Shown here: positions 24,220 to 32,175 of the stretch, piece after piece
Position numbering within the stretch: the stretch's first letter is position 1
Layout: every line of letters begins with the position of its first letter
Assembly: GCA_028710885.1 (NCBI GenBank)
Contig: JAQTTG010000009.1
Location: 1 to 52,478 of the forward strand
Length of the DNA stretch: 52,478 bases
Direction of reading: 5' to 3'
Source: Sulfuricurvum sp.
GTDB lineage: Bacteria > Campylobacterota > Campylobacteria > Campylobacterales > Sulfurimonadaceae
Notes under the pieces: generated by a model
Database searches by the model: none
What the model saw: the letters and a program-made list of their open reading frames with translations, nothing else
What the model was told of the DNA's origin: nothing
Program-made: the position numbers and the translations under genes

Positions 24220-25875
24220 TTAAAACTCTTTCAAATCATCCTCATGGAGAGGAAAAATATCTTCTGCATTTGAGGAAGTCCCTCTGTGCTGAGAAATTTG
24301 TATGGTTTTTTTAGGAGCTGATGGCTTTTTAATTTCAATAGCATGAAGATTATTAACTTTAACAGTTGTTCTTGCTCCCGCACTATGAGCTTGTGTCTCC
24401 ATCCCAACCATTTGAGCGAGGATACGTACTGTCTCCATCATCGATGTCGCTTGCGCATTGAGCTCTTCTGCGGCAGCAGCAGCCTCTTCGGAGTTTGCGG
24501 CTACTTGTTGAGTGACTTGGTCTACTTGACCCATCGCCTGATTGATTTGACCCATCCCCTCAGCCTGTTCTTTTCCAGCAATAGCAATTTCACCGATCAA
24601 ATCAGATACTTTTTTACTTTGTTCAACGATCTCTTGGAATGAAGTATGAGTTGCAAGAGCGATTTGATTCCCCTCTTTGATCTGAGAGACAACTTCTTCG
24701 ATAATTACGGAAGTCTCTTTGGCAGCCGAGGCAGCGCGTTGAGCGAGGTTACGTACTTCATCCGCAACAACTGCGAATCCGAGTCCATGTTCACCGGCGC
24801 GCGCTGCTTCAACAGCAGCATTAAGTGCCAAAAGATTGGTTTGAAATGCGATCTGATCGATAGTTTTGATAATACCGGAAATTTTCGCTGCTGATTCGGT
24901 TATCGCGTGCATCGAATGGGAGAGCTGTTCCCCTTTTTCATAACCTGCACGTGCTGAATCGTTTGCATTTTTCGCCAAAATATCGGCTTGACGTGCATTA
25001 TCAGTATTTTGAGTATTAATAGCAGTTGATTCTTCGAGTGTCGCACTAACCTCTTCTACACTGCTTGCCTGTTCGCTTGCACCTTGTGCCAAAGATGATG
25101 AAGATGAAGCAACCTGATCTGATGCAGACGTAATTTGCATCGCCCCATCACGGATAGAGGTGACACTTGCTCTGATTGATCGGGTAATAGATCGAATAAT
25201 CAAAATTGAAAGAAAAATTGATAATGAAAATGAAACACCAACAATCACAATAATCATATTTACTGCCGAAGATGCCCCAGATTGACCCGCTTCTGAAACC
25301 TCATTTGCTGTATCAATATTGATCTTTGTAATAACGTCGAAAGAGTCAATCATCTGCTTTCTCGGATCGCGACTCGCTTCAATAAAATCGGTCATTTTTA
25401 AATAAGCTTCATTGACCTCTTCGGGTGTTTTAGCCGATTTCAGAGGAATCAGAACATCCGTTTTTAAAGAGAGACTCATGCTTTTCCATATATCAAATGA
25501 CTCTTTAAACTTTTTCCATTCAATCGCTTCTTCGGGTGTTTGAGGCAATGGTGCGTAGAGTTTTTCCCCTTTTTCATAACGTTCCAACCCTTTATCTATG
25601 CGACTTATTGCGTCATCAAGCTTGTCATTGCGTTTTGGATCTTCTTTTAAACCCCGTACACGATTTTGCTGTATGATGATTTGATTCATCCCTGTTCTCA
25701 TATCCAAAACACCAACAATCGACGGGAGTTTTACACCGCCAAGTTCTTGCATATTCCCTTTCCAGTCTGCCGCTTCTTTATAGCCAACATAACCCAATAC
25801 GATCAATGAGATCATCATAATCGCCGTCAATAAGATTAGCTTGCTTTGCAATACCATATTCTCTAACCAATTCAT
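24220..25875 (-). CDS. Transmembrane chemoreceptor with four-helix-bundle sensor
   Basis: 551 residues. Membrane segments about 10-29 and 208-229 flank a roughly 175-residue helical periplasmic domain of the 4HB_MCP type. A recognisable HAMP is not obvious. The cytoplasmic part is a long coiled coil with the tip [23 protein letters not shown] near 345 and the return helix with EEAAAAAEELNAQA. The last residues, HEDDLKEF after a flexible linker, look like a tethering tail for CheR/CheB/CheD (inference). AAGGAG precedes the ATG, one base after the cheW stop. It is the only transmembrane receptor in the operon. Confidence 0.94.
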   Translation of the reverse strand: MNWLENMVLQSKLILLTAIMMISLIVLGYVGYKEAADWKGNMQELGGVKLPSIVGVLDMRTGMNQIIIQQNRVRGLKEDPKRNDKLDDAISRIDKGLERYEKGEKLYAPLPQTPEEAIEWKKFKESFDIWKSMSLSLKTDVLIPLKSAKTPEEVNEAYLKMTDFIEASRDPRKQMIDSFDVITKINIDTANEVSEAGQSGASSAVNMIIVIVGVSFSLSIFLSILIIRSITRSIRASVTSIRDGAMQITSASDQVASSSSSLAQGASEQASSVEEVSATLEESTAINTQNTDNARQADILAKNANDSARAGYEKGEQLSHSMHAITESAAKISGIIKTIDQIAFQTNLLALNAAVEAARAGEHGLGFAVVADEVRNLAQRAASAAKETSVIIEEVVSQIKEGNQIALATHTSFQEIVEQSKKVSDLIGEIAIAGKEQAEGMGQINQAMGQVDQVTQQVAANSEEAAAAAEELNAQATSMMETVRILAQMVGMETQAHSAGARTTVKVNNLHAIEIKKPSAPKKTIQISQHRGTSSNAEDIFPLHEDDLKEF

Positions 25876-25876
25876 T

Positions 25877-26374
25877 TTATTCTCCTTCGCTTGTTTGTAT
25901 TTTCTGAATCTGTTCCAGACTCACCAACTCATCTGCTTCAAAAAGTTTAAGTACATCCAAAATCATTACAACCTTCTCCTCTATCTGCGCCATAGAACAG
26001 ATAAAATCGGTATCGATATGACTGCCGAATTTAGGTGGTTCACTCATATGTGTCGAATCAATAGAGGCTACTTCTTCGACACGATCAACGATAAAACCGA
26101 TATTGACTTTTTCCACCTCGACAATGATGATTGCAGTATGCATATCCATCTCACGTTCTTCCATACCAAAGCGCAATCGTGTATCGACTACAGGAATAAT
26201 GGATCCGCGTAAATTAATAACGCCACGCATGTATTCTGGTGTTTTAGGGACATTTGTCACTTTCATCATCGCAATGATCTCTTTGATCTTATCAATAGCA
26301 ATCCCGTACTGCTCTTCTCCTAGAAAGAAAGTGAGGTAACGATCTCGTCTGACTTGAACACTGTTTGGTTCCAT
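25877..26374 (-). CDS. cheW: Chemotaxis coupling protein CheW
   Basis: 165 residues, single CheW domain: FFLGEEQYGIAIDKIKEI, VPKTPEYMRGVINLRGSIIPVVD, and IIVEVEKVNIGFIVDRVEEV, all standard. It links receptors to CheA. It begins 4 bp after cheY and is followed one base later by the receptor gene. A C-terminal extension of about 20 residues (LVSLEQIQKIQTSEGE) is somewhat longer than the minimal CheW. Confidence 0.96.
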   Translation of the reverse strand: MEPNSVQVRRDRYLTFFLGEEQYGIAIDKIKEIIAMMKVTNVPKTPEYMRGVINLRGSIIPVVDTRLRFGMEEREMDMHTAIIIVEVEKVNIGFIVDRVEEVASIDSTHMSEPPKFGSHIDTDFICSMAQIEEKVVMILDVLKLFEADELVSLEQIQKIQTSEGE

Positions 26375-26378
26375 CGTT

Positions 26379-26765
26379 CTATACCCCCAGTACCATTTTT
26401 ATCGATTTCACCAGTTTTTCATCATTAAAGGGCTTAACCATCCAGCCAGTTACACCGATCTCTTTTCCTACCATTTTCATATCTTCTGAACTCTCAGTTG
26501 TCAGGATTATGATGGGTTTTGTTTTATATCTCTCATCTGATTTTATTGATCTGGCAAGATCCAACCCATTTAATTGAGGCATATTTACATCGCTAATGAG
26601 TAAATCATAATTTTCACTTCCTGATTGGAGAGCACCTAAAAGTTCCATTGGATTCAAATATGATTTAAACTCAATCACACCACTGCTAATCAAACTATCC
26701 AATGCTAATTCTGCAGTCGCAATAACTGCTCTTGAATCATCCACTACGATCACTCTTTTTGCCAT
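26379..26765 (-). CDS. cheY: CheY-like single-domain response regulator
   Basis: 128 residues, a lone receiver domain: acidic pair in VIVVDDSRA, phosphoacceptor Asp about 59 in LLISDVNMPQLNG, Thr/Ser in ILTTES and Lys about 111 in WMVKPFNDEK. As first gene of the che operon it is the likely phosphoryl acceptor of CheA. The GWMVKPF ending is common in CheY proteins of alternative chemosensory systems, so the output need not be the flagellar motor. AAGGAG precedes the ATG; a 119-bp leader separates it from the promoter-like motif at 26885-26917. Confidence 0.94.
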   Translation of the reverse strand: MAKRVIVVDDSRAVIATAELALDSLISSGVIEFKSYLNPMELLGALQSGSENYDLLISDVNMPQLNGLDLARSIKSDERYKTKPIIILTTESSEDMKMVGKEIGVTGWMVKPFNDEKLVKSIKMVLGV

Positions 26766-26839
26766 TTTTTACTCCTTGGGTTATCCTAGAAATTTTGATC
26801 TCTTGCAAAAACAAACTTTACTTTTTTGACCTCTATAAG

Positions 26840-26872
26840 ACAATTACTTAAATTGTGATTGTTTTAAGATTT
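26840..26872 (+). promoter_or_regulatory. Dyad and inverted motif half in the cheY leader
   Basis: ACAATT (26840-26845) and AATTGT (26851-26856) form a dyad, and TGTGATTGTTTTAAGATTT starts at 26854 on the plus strand, facing the minus-strand motif copy C about 25 bp away. It lacks the correctly spaced -10 box, so it looks more like a second binding site for whatever reads the motif than a promoter. Confidence 0.45.
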
Positions 26873-26884
26873 CAAATTTGGGTA

Positions 26885-26917
26885 ATCATATTGATTAAAA
26901 ATCATAAAAAAGTCACA
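26885..26917 (-). promoter_or_regulatory. Shared promoter motif, copy C (che operon)
   Basis: Minus strand begins TGTGACTTTTTTATGA and ends with TATGAT at motif positions 28-33, a good -10 box. Spacing is identical to copies A and B. It lies about 120 nt upstream of cheY. It is the only strong promoter candidate for the che operon. Confidence 0.6.
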
Positions 26918-27055
26918 GGAAAGATTTTTGTATGGGGAAGCGGCTTACAGGCACTAAAAAGTTACCAAAGTATTACAAGCGATTAAGGATGGAATAGTAG
27001 AAAATCTTGCAGTTGTAGAAAATATTTGACGTAATAATTACCTAAAGAACAAGAT

Positions 27056-28699
27056 CTATTTTAAAAGATCTTGCGCCATACATTCGATAATATCGGTTCT
27101 TCCGATCAATGACGGCTTAGGCTCACCGATCAAATACCCTTGTGCGTACTCAACACCGATCTCTTTAATTTTGATCAAAATATTTTCATTAGAAACGAAT
27201 TCAGCAATAACCGGAATTTTTTTAATTTGAGCGAACGTAAGAATAGTTCGGACAATTGCTTCGGAATCGGGATCGGTGTCAATATTTTTAATTAATGACC
27301 CATCGATTTTGATGTAATCGGCATTGAGTTTCAAAAGATATTCAAAATTTGAATACCCTGTGCCAAAATCGTCAATTGCGATTTTACATCCGAGCGATTT
27401 AACCATTTCCACAAACTTGTTCATATCATCATAATTGTCAATGCCTTCGGACTCAACAATCTCCAATATCACTCCACCTTTACGTTCCATGCGTAACAAT
27501 TCAAATAATCGGTCGGTATAGACTCGATTTTTTATATCTTCATAGCAGAGGTTGATAGATATATCGTAGGGCTGATCTTGTATGATTTTAAATGTATCTT
27601 CGAGTAGTATCATGGAGATTTCCCCATACAAATTAGCTTGTTTGGCGATATCGAGAAAATTAAACGGCGTATAAATATCATCCCCATCAACAATACGCAT
27701 CAATGATTCAAATTTTTGTACTTTACCGGTTTTCATGTTGTAAATCGGTTGAAAAAACGGTTTGATTTGACGCTCATTCACTGCTTTTCGCAACTTTGCA
27801 GTCCAATAAAGATTTGCCTCATAATCTTTTGAAAAATCATTTTTATTATTGTAATAAACAAATGGCTGATGTTGCGAACGTGCATAATGCATTGCCATAT
27901 TGCAGCTCATAAACAGATGTTCTTTGGGCTCATCCGAACTGGCGATACTGATGTTGATATGGGTATCTTCACCACGAATCGAAATTCCATTTTTGTGAAT
28001 AAAATCCTGAATTTTCCCCATCTCTTCCAGAAAAGGGATAAAAGCCTCTTCCTCAGCCAGTATCGCAAATTCGTCCGCATGAATATGATACAAAGTGTAT
28101 TGCGAAGATTTTAATTTTGTTCCTATCAAAGCGGCGAGTGTGTGTATCATCTCATTTCCAAAAGTATATCCGTACAGATTGTTGAAAATTTTAAAATTGT
28201 TAATATTAATTAATGCCAAATATGGATGAGGATATTTTTCAATATCACGTATCAATGCTTCGGTATTTTGTATGTTCGCTACTGTGGATATAAATGCAGA
28301 TTCTTTGATCATCTCTTGTTGTTGTACATAATCAGTTACGTCATAACGGAGAGCAAGATACTCTGTTATCTCATTGTTATCGTCTAAAATAGGAGATATG
28401 CTCATATGAACATAATAAGCTTCACCGTCTTTTGCACGGTTACATAATGTACCGCTCCATATACGTTTGGATTGTATGGTTTCCCATAAATTTTTAAAGA
28501 CGTCGGATGAAACAGAGGGATGTCGTAAAAGACTATGAGGTTTTCCGATTAACTCTTCTCTGGAATATTTAGAAATTTCTACCAAATTATCATTTGCATA
28601 AGTAATACGGCCGGATAAATCACTGGTAGATACGATATAACTCGAATCTACTGCTCGGAAATATTCACTGGCAAATTTTTCTTGTTTTGGTGTGGACAT
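27056..28699 (-). CDS. PAS-GGDEF(degenerate)-EAL c-di-GMP phosphodiesterase
   Basis: 547 residues from the ATG at 28699, which has GAGAGAG upstream; an ATG at 28717 lacks a ribosome site. PAS domain about 10-130 (SLLRHPSVSSDVFKNLW, WSGTLCNRAKDG). The GGDEF domain, about 145-295, reads HADEF at the signature and is therefore not an active cyclase, though it might bind GTP. The EAL domain, about 310-540, reads ESL at the signature Glu and keeps the other metal/catalytic residues: NLCYEDI, EIVESEG, DDFGTGYSNFEYL, KIDGSLI, AEFV and QGYLIGEP. The net activity should be c-di-GMP breakdown. Cytoplasmic. It stands alone between the che promoter region and the Cache-GGDEF gene. Confidence 0.92.
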   Translation of the reverse strand: MSTPKQEKFASEYFRAVDSSYIVSTSDLSGRITYANDNLVEISKYSREELIGKPHSLLRHPSVSSDVFKNLWETIQSKRIWSGTLCNRAKDGEAYYVHMSISPILDDNNEITEYLALRYDVTDYVQQQEMIKESAFISTVANIQNTEALIRDIEKYPHPYLALININNFKIFNNLYGYTFGNEMIHTLAALIGTKLKSSQYTLYHIHADEFAILAEEEAFIPFLEEMGKIQDFIHKNGISIRGEDTHINISIASSDEPKEHLFMSCNMAMHYARSQHQPFVYYNNKNDFSKDYEANLYWTAKLRKAVNERQIKPFFQPIYNMKTGKVQKFESLMRIVDGDDIYTPFNFLDIAKQANLYGEISMILLEDTFKIIQDQPYDISINLCYEDIKNRVYTDRLFELLRMERKGGVILEIVESEGIDNYDDMNKFVEMVKSLGCKIAIDDFGTGYSNFEYLLKLNADYIKIDGSLIKNIDTDPDSEAIVRTILTFAQIKKIPVIAEFVSNENILIKIKEIGVEYAQGYLIGEPKPSLIGRTDIIECMAQDLLK

Positions 28700-28853
28700 A
28701 TTTGCTCTCTCAATCATACTGTATTAATTACTGATCCATGTATCATATCGTTGAACTATCACAGAAAAATCATCTATTATCTGTAATGATCAAAAATAAA
28801 CACAAAATATAGCTTTTCATTCTATAAAGATAGCTTATACTGAATATTTTTTA

Positions 28854-30782
28854 TCACTCAGTTCCAGATAAATAACAATGATCTTCCGTTAAATGTTTTG
28901 CGTGATACATTGCCTGATCGGCATTTTTCAACAATGCCGATACTTCAGACCCATCTTGCGGATAGAAAGCAATGCCGATACTGATAGACGGAGACAACTC
29001 ATGTCCATCAACAATTACCGGTTCATTTGTTTTAACAATTAAATTTTTTGCCACAACAATTGCTTCGTCTGCATTTCGGACAGATTCAACGATAACTACA
29101 AATTCATCTCCGCCGAGCCGTGCTACAAAATCATTTGAACGCAAATATTTTGTCAGGGTATTTGATACAACTTTTAAAATCGTATCGCCAGCCTCATGTC
29201 CAAAAGTATCATTAATCTCTTTAAATTTATTCAAGTCTATAAAAAAGAGTGCGAATGTAGATTTACTGCTTCTGGCTTTGAGGATTACACTCTCTAACTT
29301 ATCCGTAAACGACAATCGATTAGGCAATCCTGTCAGTGCATCTTTCCGAGCTTGATTGGATAATTGTTGTTCCAATGCTTTTTGCGCACTGATGTCGGTT
29401 AACAAAGAAACATATTTCGACACTTTCCCTTTTTCATCATAAATGACGGAAATACTTTGAAGTGATGGATAGATTTCTCCATTTTCCCTTTTATTCCAAA
29501 TTTCCCCTTTCCAAACGCCAGTTGTATGCATAACTTTGAACATCTCATGATAAAAAGCGGTATCATGCCGACCGGATTTCAATATTCTAGGGCTTTTACC
29601 GATAGCGTATTCCAGCGAATAGCCAGTAACTTGTTCAAAAGCTTTGTTCCCTTTGATAATGATCCCATTTTTATCGGTGATAAAGATCGCTTCGGCACTG
29701 TGTTCAAATGCGATGGAAGCGATTTTTAATCTGGTCTCTCTTCTTTTATACTCTTCAATGTTTTCAATACTGATCCAAATGTATCTATTACTATGTATAC
29801 CAATCATTTTGGCCGAAATTTTGACCGTTATTTTATTTCCCATCATATCAATACAACTACTCTCAAATGGTTCTAAAATATGATCCTCATCCATATTTAA
29901 AATGATCTGTTTACTCGTTTCATAATCTTCCCAATACATTGTTTCAAAAAAACTTTTTCCTTTTAACTTTTCTTCGCTCAATCTCAACATTGTGGTAAAC
30001 GTTTTATTGACACGCAAAATAGTTCCATCCGTTAGACAAAGAGCGAGTCCGGTTGTTGACTGCTCTATCAATAAATCGTTTAGATCATTTGTATCTTGAA
30101 GATTTTTAATCAGTAATCTGATGAAATACCAATACACAAAACTCCCTATGACAGAGATAATCATTGCTACCAGCAAAGCATACGCAGCAGCGATATAATA
30201 AGGTCTTTCTACCTCTGCCATATCGATTTTAGCAACCAAACCCCATCCGAGTGAGTCGATAGGCTCATACGCTGCAAGCACTTTTGCACCTCTGTAATCC
30301 AATAAAATATCAATTCCCCGCTGACCATTTAGTGCTCTTCGCATCGGTTCTGCCAGATTAGAGTGCCATGGTACGGGAGTGATTTCTTTCATAGTAGCAT
30401 GACGTTTTTTAAGCAAAAATCGAATTTGATCCCCATCATGAGTACCTAATGCAAACTCACCGCTCTCTCCAAATCCATGATATTTATTATGTGCCTGAGC
30501 TATTTGGCGAATAATTTTTTCTGATTGAATGGGAGTTAATTTACCACCTTCTGGTTCATGAGAATTTTTAACAACTATTTCAATCATTTTGGATTGTGTC
30601 TGAACCAATTCAACCAGTCTGTCTTTTTGTTGATTGTATCCGATAAATGAAAGGAGCACAATGGATGTCACAGCAACGGTAAAGGTGCTAAAAAAGATCA
30701 ACGAAATAAGGTAATAAGGAGAGTGTTGTATCCTGATGTAGAGTAGGAAAGTGTTAATTAAGTTTTTTGGGGACCAGTTCAT
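28854..30782 (-). CDS. Cache-PAS-PAS-GGDEF diguanylate cyclase
   Basis: 642 residues. Membrane segments about 24-46 and 198-222 enclose a periplasmic single Cache domain (FGESGEFALGTHDGD, DYRGAKVLAAYEPID, GWGLVAKID). Two PAS domains follow (about 235-345 and 355-475), the second with GKSPRILKSGRHD. The GGDEF domain has RLGGDEFVVIV near 555-565 and the upstream RSND inhibitory (I) site five residues before GGDEF, so it should be an active, product-inhibited cyclase. It has the shared promoter motif copy B 54 nt upstream of its start codon. Confidence 0.95.
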   Translation of the reverse strand: MNWSPKNLINTFLLYIRIQHSPYYLISLIFFSTFTVAVTSIVLLSFIGYNQQKDRLVELVQTQSKMIEIVVKNSHEPEGGKLTPIQSEKIIRQIAQAHNKYHGFGESGEFALGTHDGDQIRFLLKKRHATMKEITPVPWHSNLAEPMRRALNGQRGIDILLDYRGAKVLAAYEPIDSLGWGLVAKIDMAEVERPYYIAAAYALLVAMIISVIGSFVYWYFIRLLIKNLQDTNDLNDLLIEQSTTGLALCLTDGTILRVNKTFTTMLRLSEEKLKGKSFFETMYWEDYETSKQIILNMDEDHILEPFESSCIDMMGNKITVKISAKMIGIHSNRYIWISIENIEEYKRRETRLKIASIAFEHSAEAIFITDKNGIIIKGNKAFEQVTGYSLEYAIGKSPRILKSGRHDTAFYHEMFKVMHTTGVWKGEIWNKRENGEIYPSLQSISVIYDEKGKVSKYVSLLTDISAQKALEQQLSNQARKDALTGLPNRLSFTDKLESVILKARSSKSTFALFFIDLNKFKEINDTFGHEAGDTILKVVSNTLTKYLRSNDFVARLGGDEFVVIVESVRNADEAIVVAKNLIVKTNEPVIVDGHELSPSISIGIAFYPQDGSEVSALLKNADQAMYHAKHLTEDHCYLSGTE

Positions 30783-30835
30783 TTTGTACTTCTTTTTCGC
30801 TGCTAATTAATATGCAAAAAATCCGAAAACAAGGT

Positions 30836-30868
30836 AGCATACCTATATAAAGTCATAAAACAATCACA
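30836..30868 (-). promoter_or_regulatory. Shared promoter motif, copy B (Cache-GGDEF gene)
   Basis: Minus strand begins TGTGATTGTTTTATGA, identical to copy A over these 16 bases, and ends with TATGCT at positions 28-33. Copy A is more than 14 kb away. The matching spacing between the conserved block and the -10-like hexamer supports a real promoter class. Confidence 0.62.
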
Positions 30869-30924
30869 ATATACAAATAATAATAAAATTTTATGCTATG
30901 TTCAATCGTAATGTTGAAAATACT

Positions 30925-32175
30925 TTAACTATTTGATAAAACTACTCTGTTACGCCCTCTTTCTTTCGCATCATACAATGCTTCATCCACCAGTTTAAAA
31001 AGCATTTCCTGCGTATTATTCTCTGCATACTCGACAACACCAAAACTCGCTGTTTTATGACCAACAAATTCAAAATGAAACTGCTCAATTTTTTTACGTA
31101 AACTCTCCGCAAAAACTAATGCGCCATCTGCATTCGAATGTGGACAAAGAATCAAAAATTCTTCTCCGCCCCAGCGTCCTAGAAAATCACTTTCGCGTAT
31201 ATTTTCTGAAAGGAGTTTTGCAAACTCTTTTAAAACACTATCACCCGCTTGATGTCCGAACTTATCATTGACCTCTTTAAAATGGTCGATGTCTACCAAA
31301 ATAATAGAAAAAGGATAATCATAACGCTTAACCCGCTTTATTTCATTCAAAAGGACTTCATCAATTTTCGTTCTATTCATCAGCCCCGTCAACGAATCGG
31401 TTTGAGAATCTATTTTGTATTTTACTTTATCATCAACATTTTCATAAAAAGCAATATACCCCATATGGTTGTTTTTTTCATCATAATCCGGAGAAATAGT
31501 GACATGAAACCAATTCGTACCGCCGGAAAAATTTCGATCATGCATATCATGCGAAAATGTTTGTCCGGATTTGATTGTATTCCATAATTTTTTGTAAATA
31601 TTATCGGTCATATTTCCGGATTTTAGTACATTAATATTTTGACCGATCATACTCTCTTTTAAACATCCCAATTGTTTGCAAAAATTGGAGCTGATCTCTT
31701 GTACAATCCCCATCGGATCAACTTTCACAAAAGATACGTACTGATCTACGACTTCAAGCAAATGGGTATTTTTTTTGAGCGCTCTTTTCAGCTGTCGCTG
31801 TAAATGGTTGGTTTGAATTCGGTTATCGACGCGTACATTGAGCTCTTGTGGCTGAAACGGCTTAATAATATAATCAACAGCACCTGTTTCAAAGGCTTTT
31901 ACGATTGTTTCCTGAGCATTATCTGCCGTCAAAAAGATAAATGGAATATGCGCTGTTTTTAGATTATTTTTAAGTTCTTTTGCTACTTCAAATCCATCCA
32001 TCTCCGGCATACTAATATCCAACAAGATCAAATCTACATGATGGTTTTTCAGCAATTCAAGAGCTTCAATTCCACTGCGCACCACTAAAATATTGTAACG
32101 ATCATTTAAACTTTCAGCTACAAGTTTCAGATTGATAGGTTCATCATCAACAATCAAGATAGTAATATTATCCAT
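30925..32175 (-). CDS. REC-PAS-GGDEF diguanylate cyclase
   Basis: 416 residues. Receiver domain 1-120 (LIVDDEP, Asp about 53 in ILLDISMPEMDGF, Lys in IIKPFQPQE); a PAS domain about 140-245 (NVLKSGNMTDNIYKKLW, NWFHVTISPDYDEKN); GGDEF domain about 250-412 with GRWGGEEFLIL and an RESD I-site five residues before. It is a response-regulator cyclase of the WspR/PleD type in function. Its start codon lies inside the end of the giant hybrid kinase gene (8-bp overlap), so the two are translationally coupled and the kinase's HPt domain is the likely phosphodonor. Confidence 0.95.
   Translation of the reverse strand: MDNITILIVDDEPINLKLVAESLNDRYNILVVRSGIEALELLKNHHVDLILLDISMPEMDGFEVAKELKNNLKTAHIPFIFLTADNAQETIVKAFETGAVDYIIKPFQPQELNVRVDNRIQTNHLQRQLKRALKKNTHLLEVVDQYVSFVKVDPMGIVQEISSNFCKQLGCLKESMIGQNINVLKSGNMTDNIYKKLWNTIKSGQTFSHDMHDRNFSGGTNWFHVTISPDYDEKNNHMGYIAFYENVDDKVKYKIDSQTDSLTGLMNRTKIDEVLLNEIKRVKRYDYPFSIILVDIDHFKEVNDKFGHQAGDSVLKEFAKLLSENIRESDFLGRWGGEEFLILCPHSNADGALVFAESLRKKIEQFHFEFVGHKTASFGVVEYAENNTQEMLFKLVDEALYDAKERGRNRVVLSNS

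Larger units (their letters stand above)
26766..27055. other. 290-bp intergenic region upstream of the che operon
   Basis: It holds the promoter motif copy C (26885-26917), an opposite-facing copy of its first half (26854-26872) and an ACAATT/AATTGT dyad (26840-26856). Between 26930 and 27055 I see only weak coding character: a 22-codon frame 26961-27029 reading VTKVLQAIKDGIVENLAV with no start, possibly a decayed gene fragment. No tRNA or clear small RNA was recognised. Confidence 0.5.

Noticed and set aside
26961-27029. 22-codon frame reading VTKVLQAIKDGIVENLAV, possible gene remnant
   Set aside because: No start codon, no ribosome site and too short to assign to any family; kept only as a note in the intergenic entry.
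28742-28763. Fourth copy of the promoter motif upstream of the PAS-GGDEF-EAL gene (TGTGATAGTTCAACGATATG)
   Set aside because: Only the TGTGAT start and part of the middle match, and no -10 hexamer lies at the shared distance.
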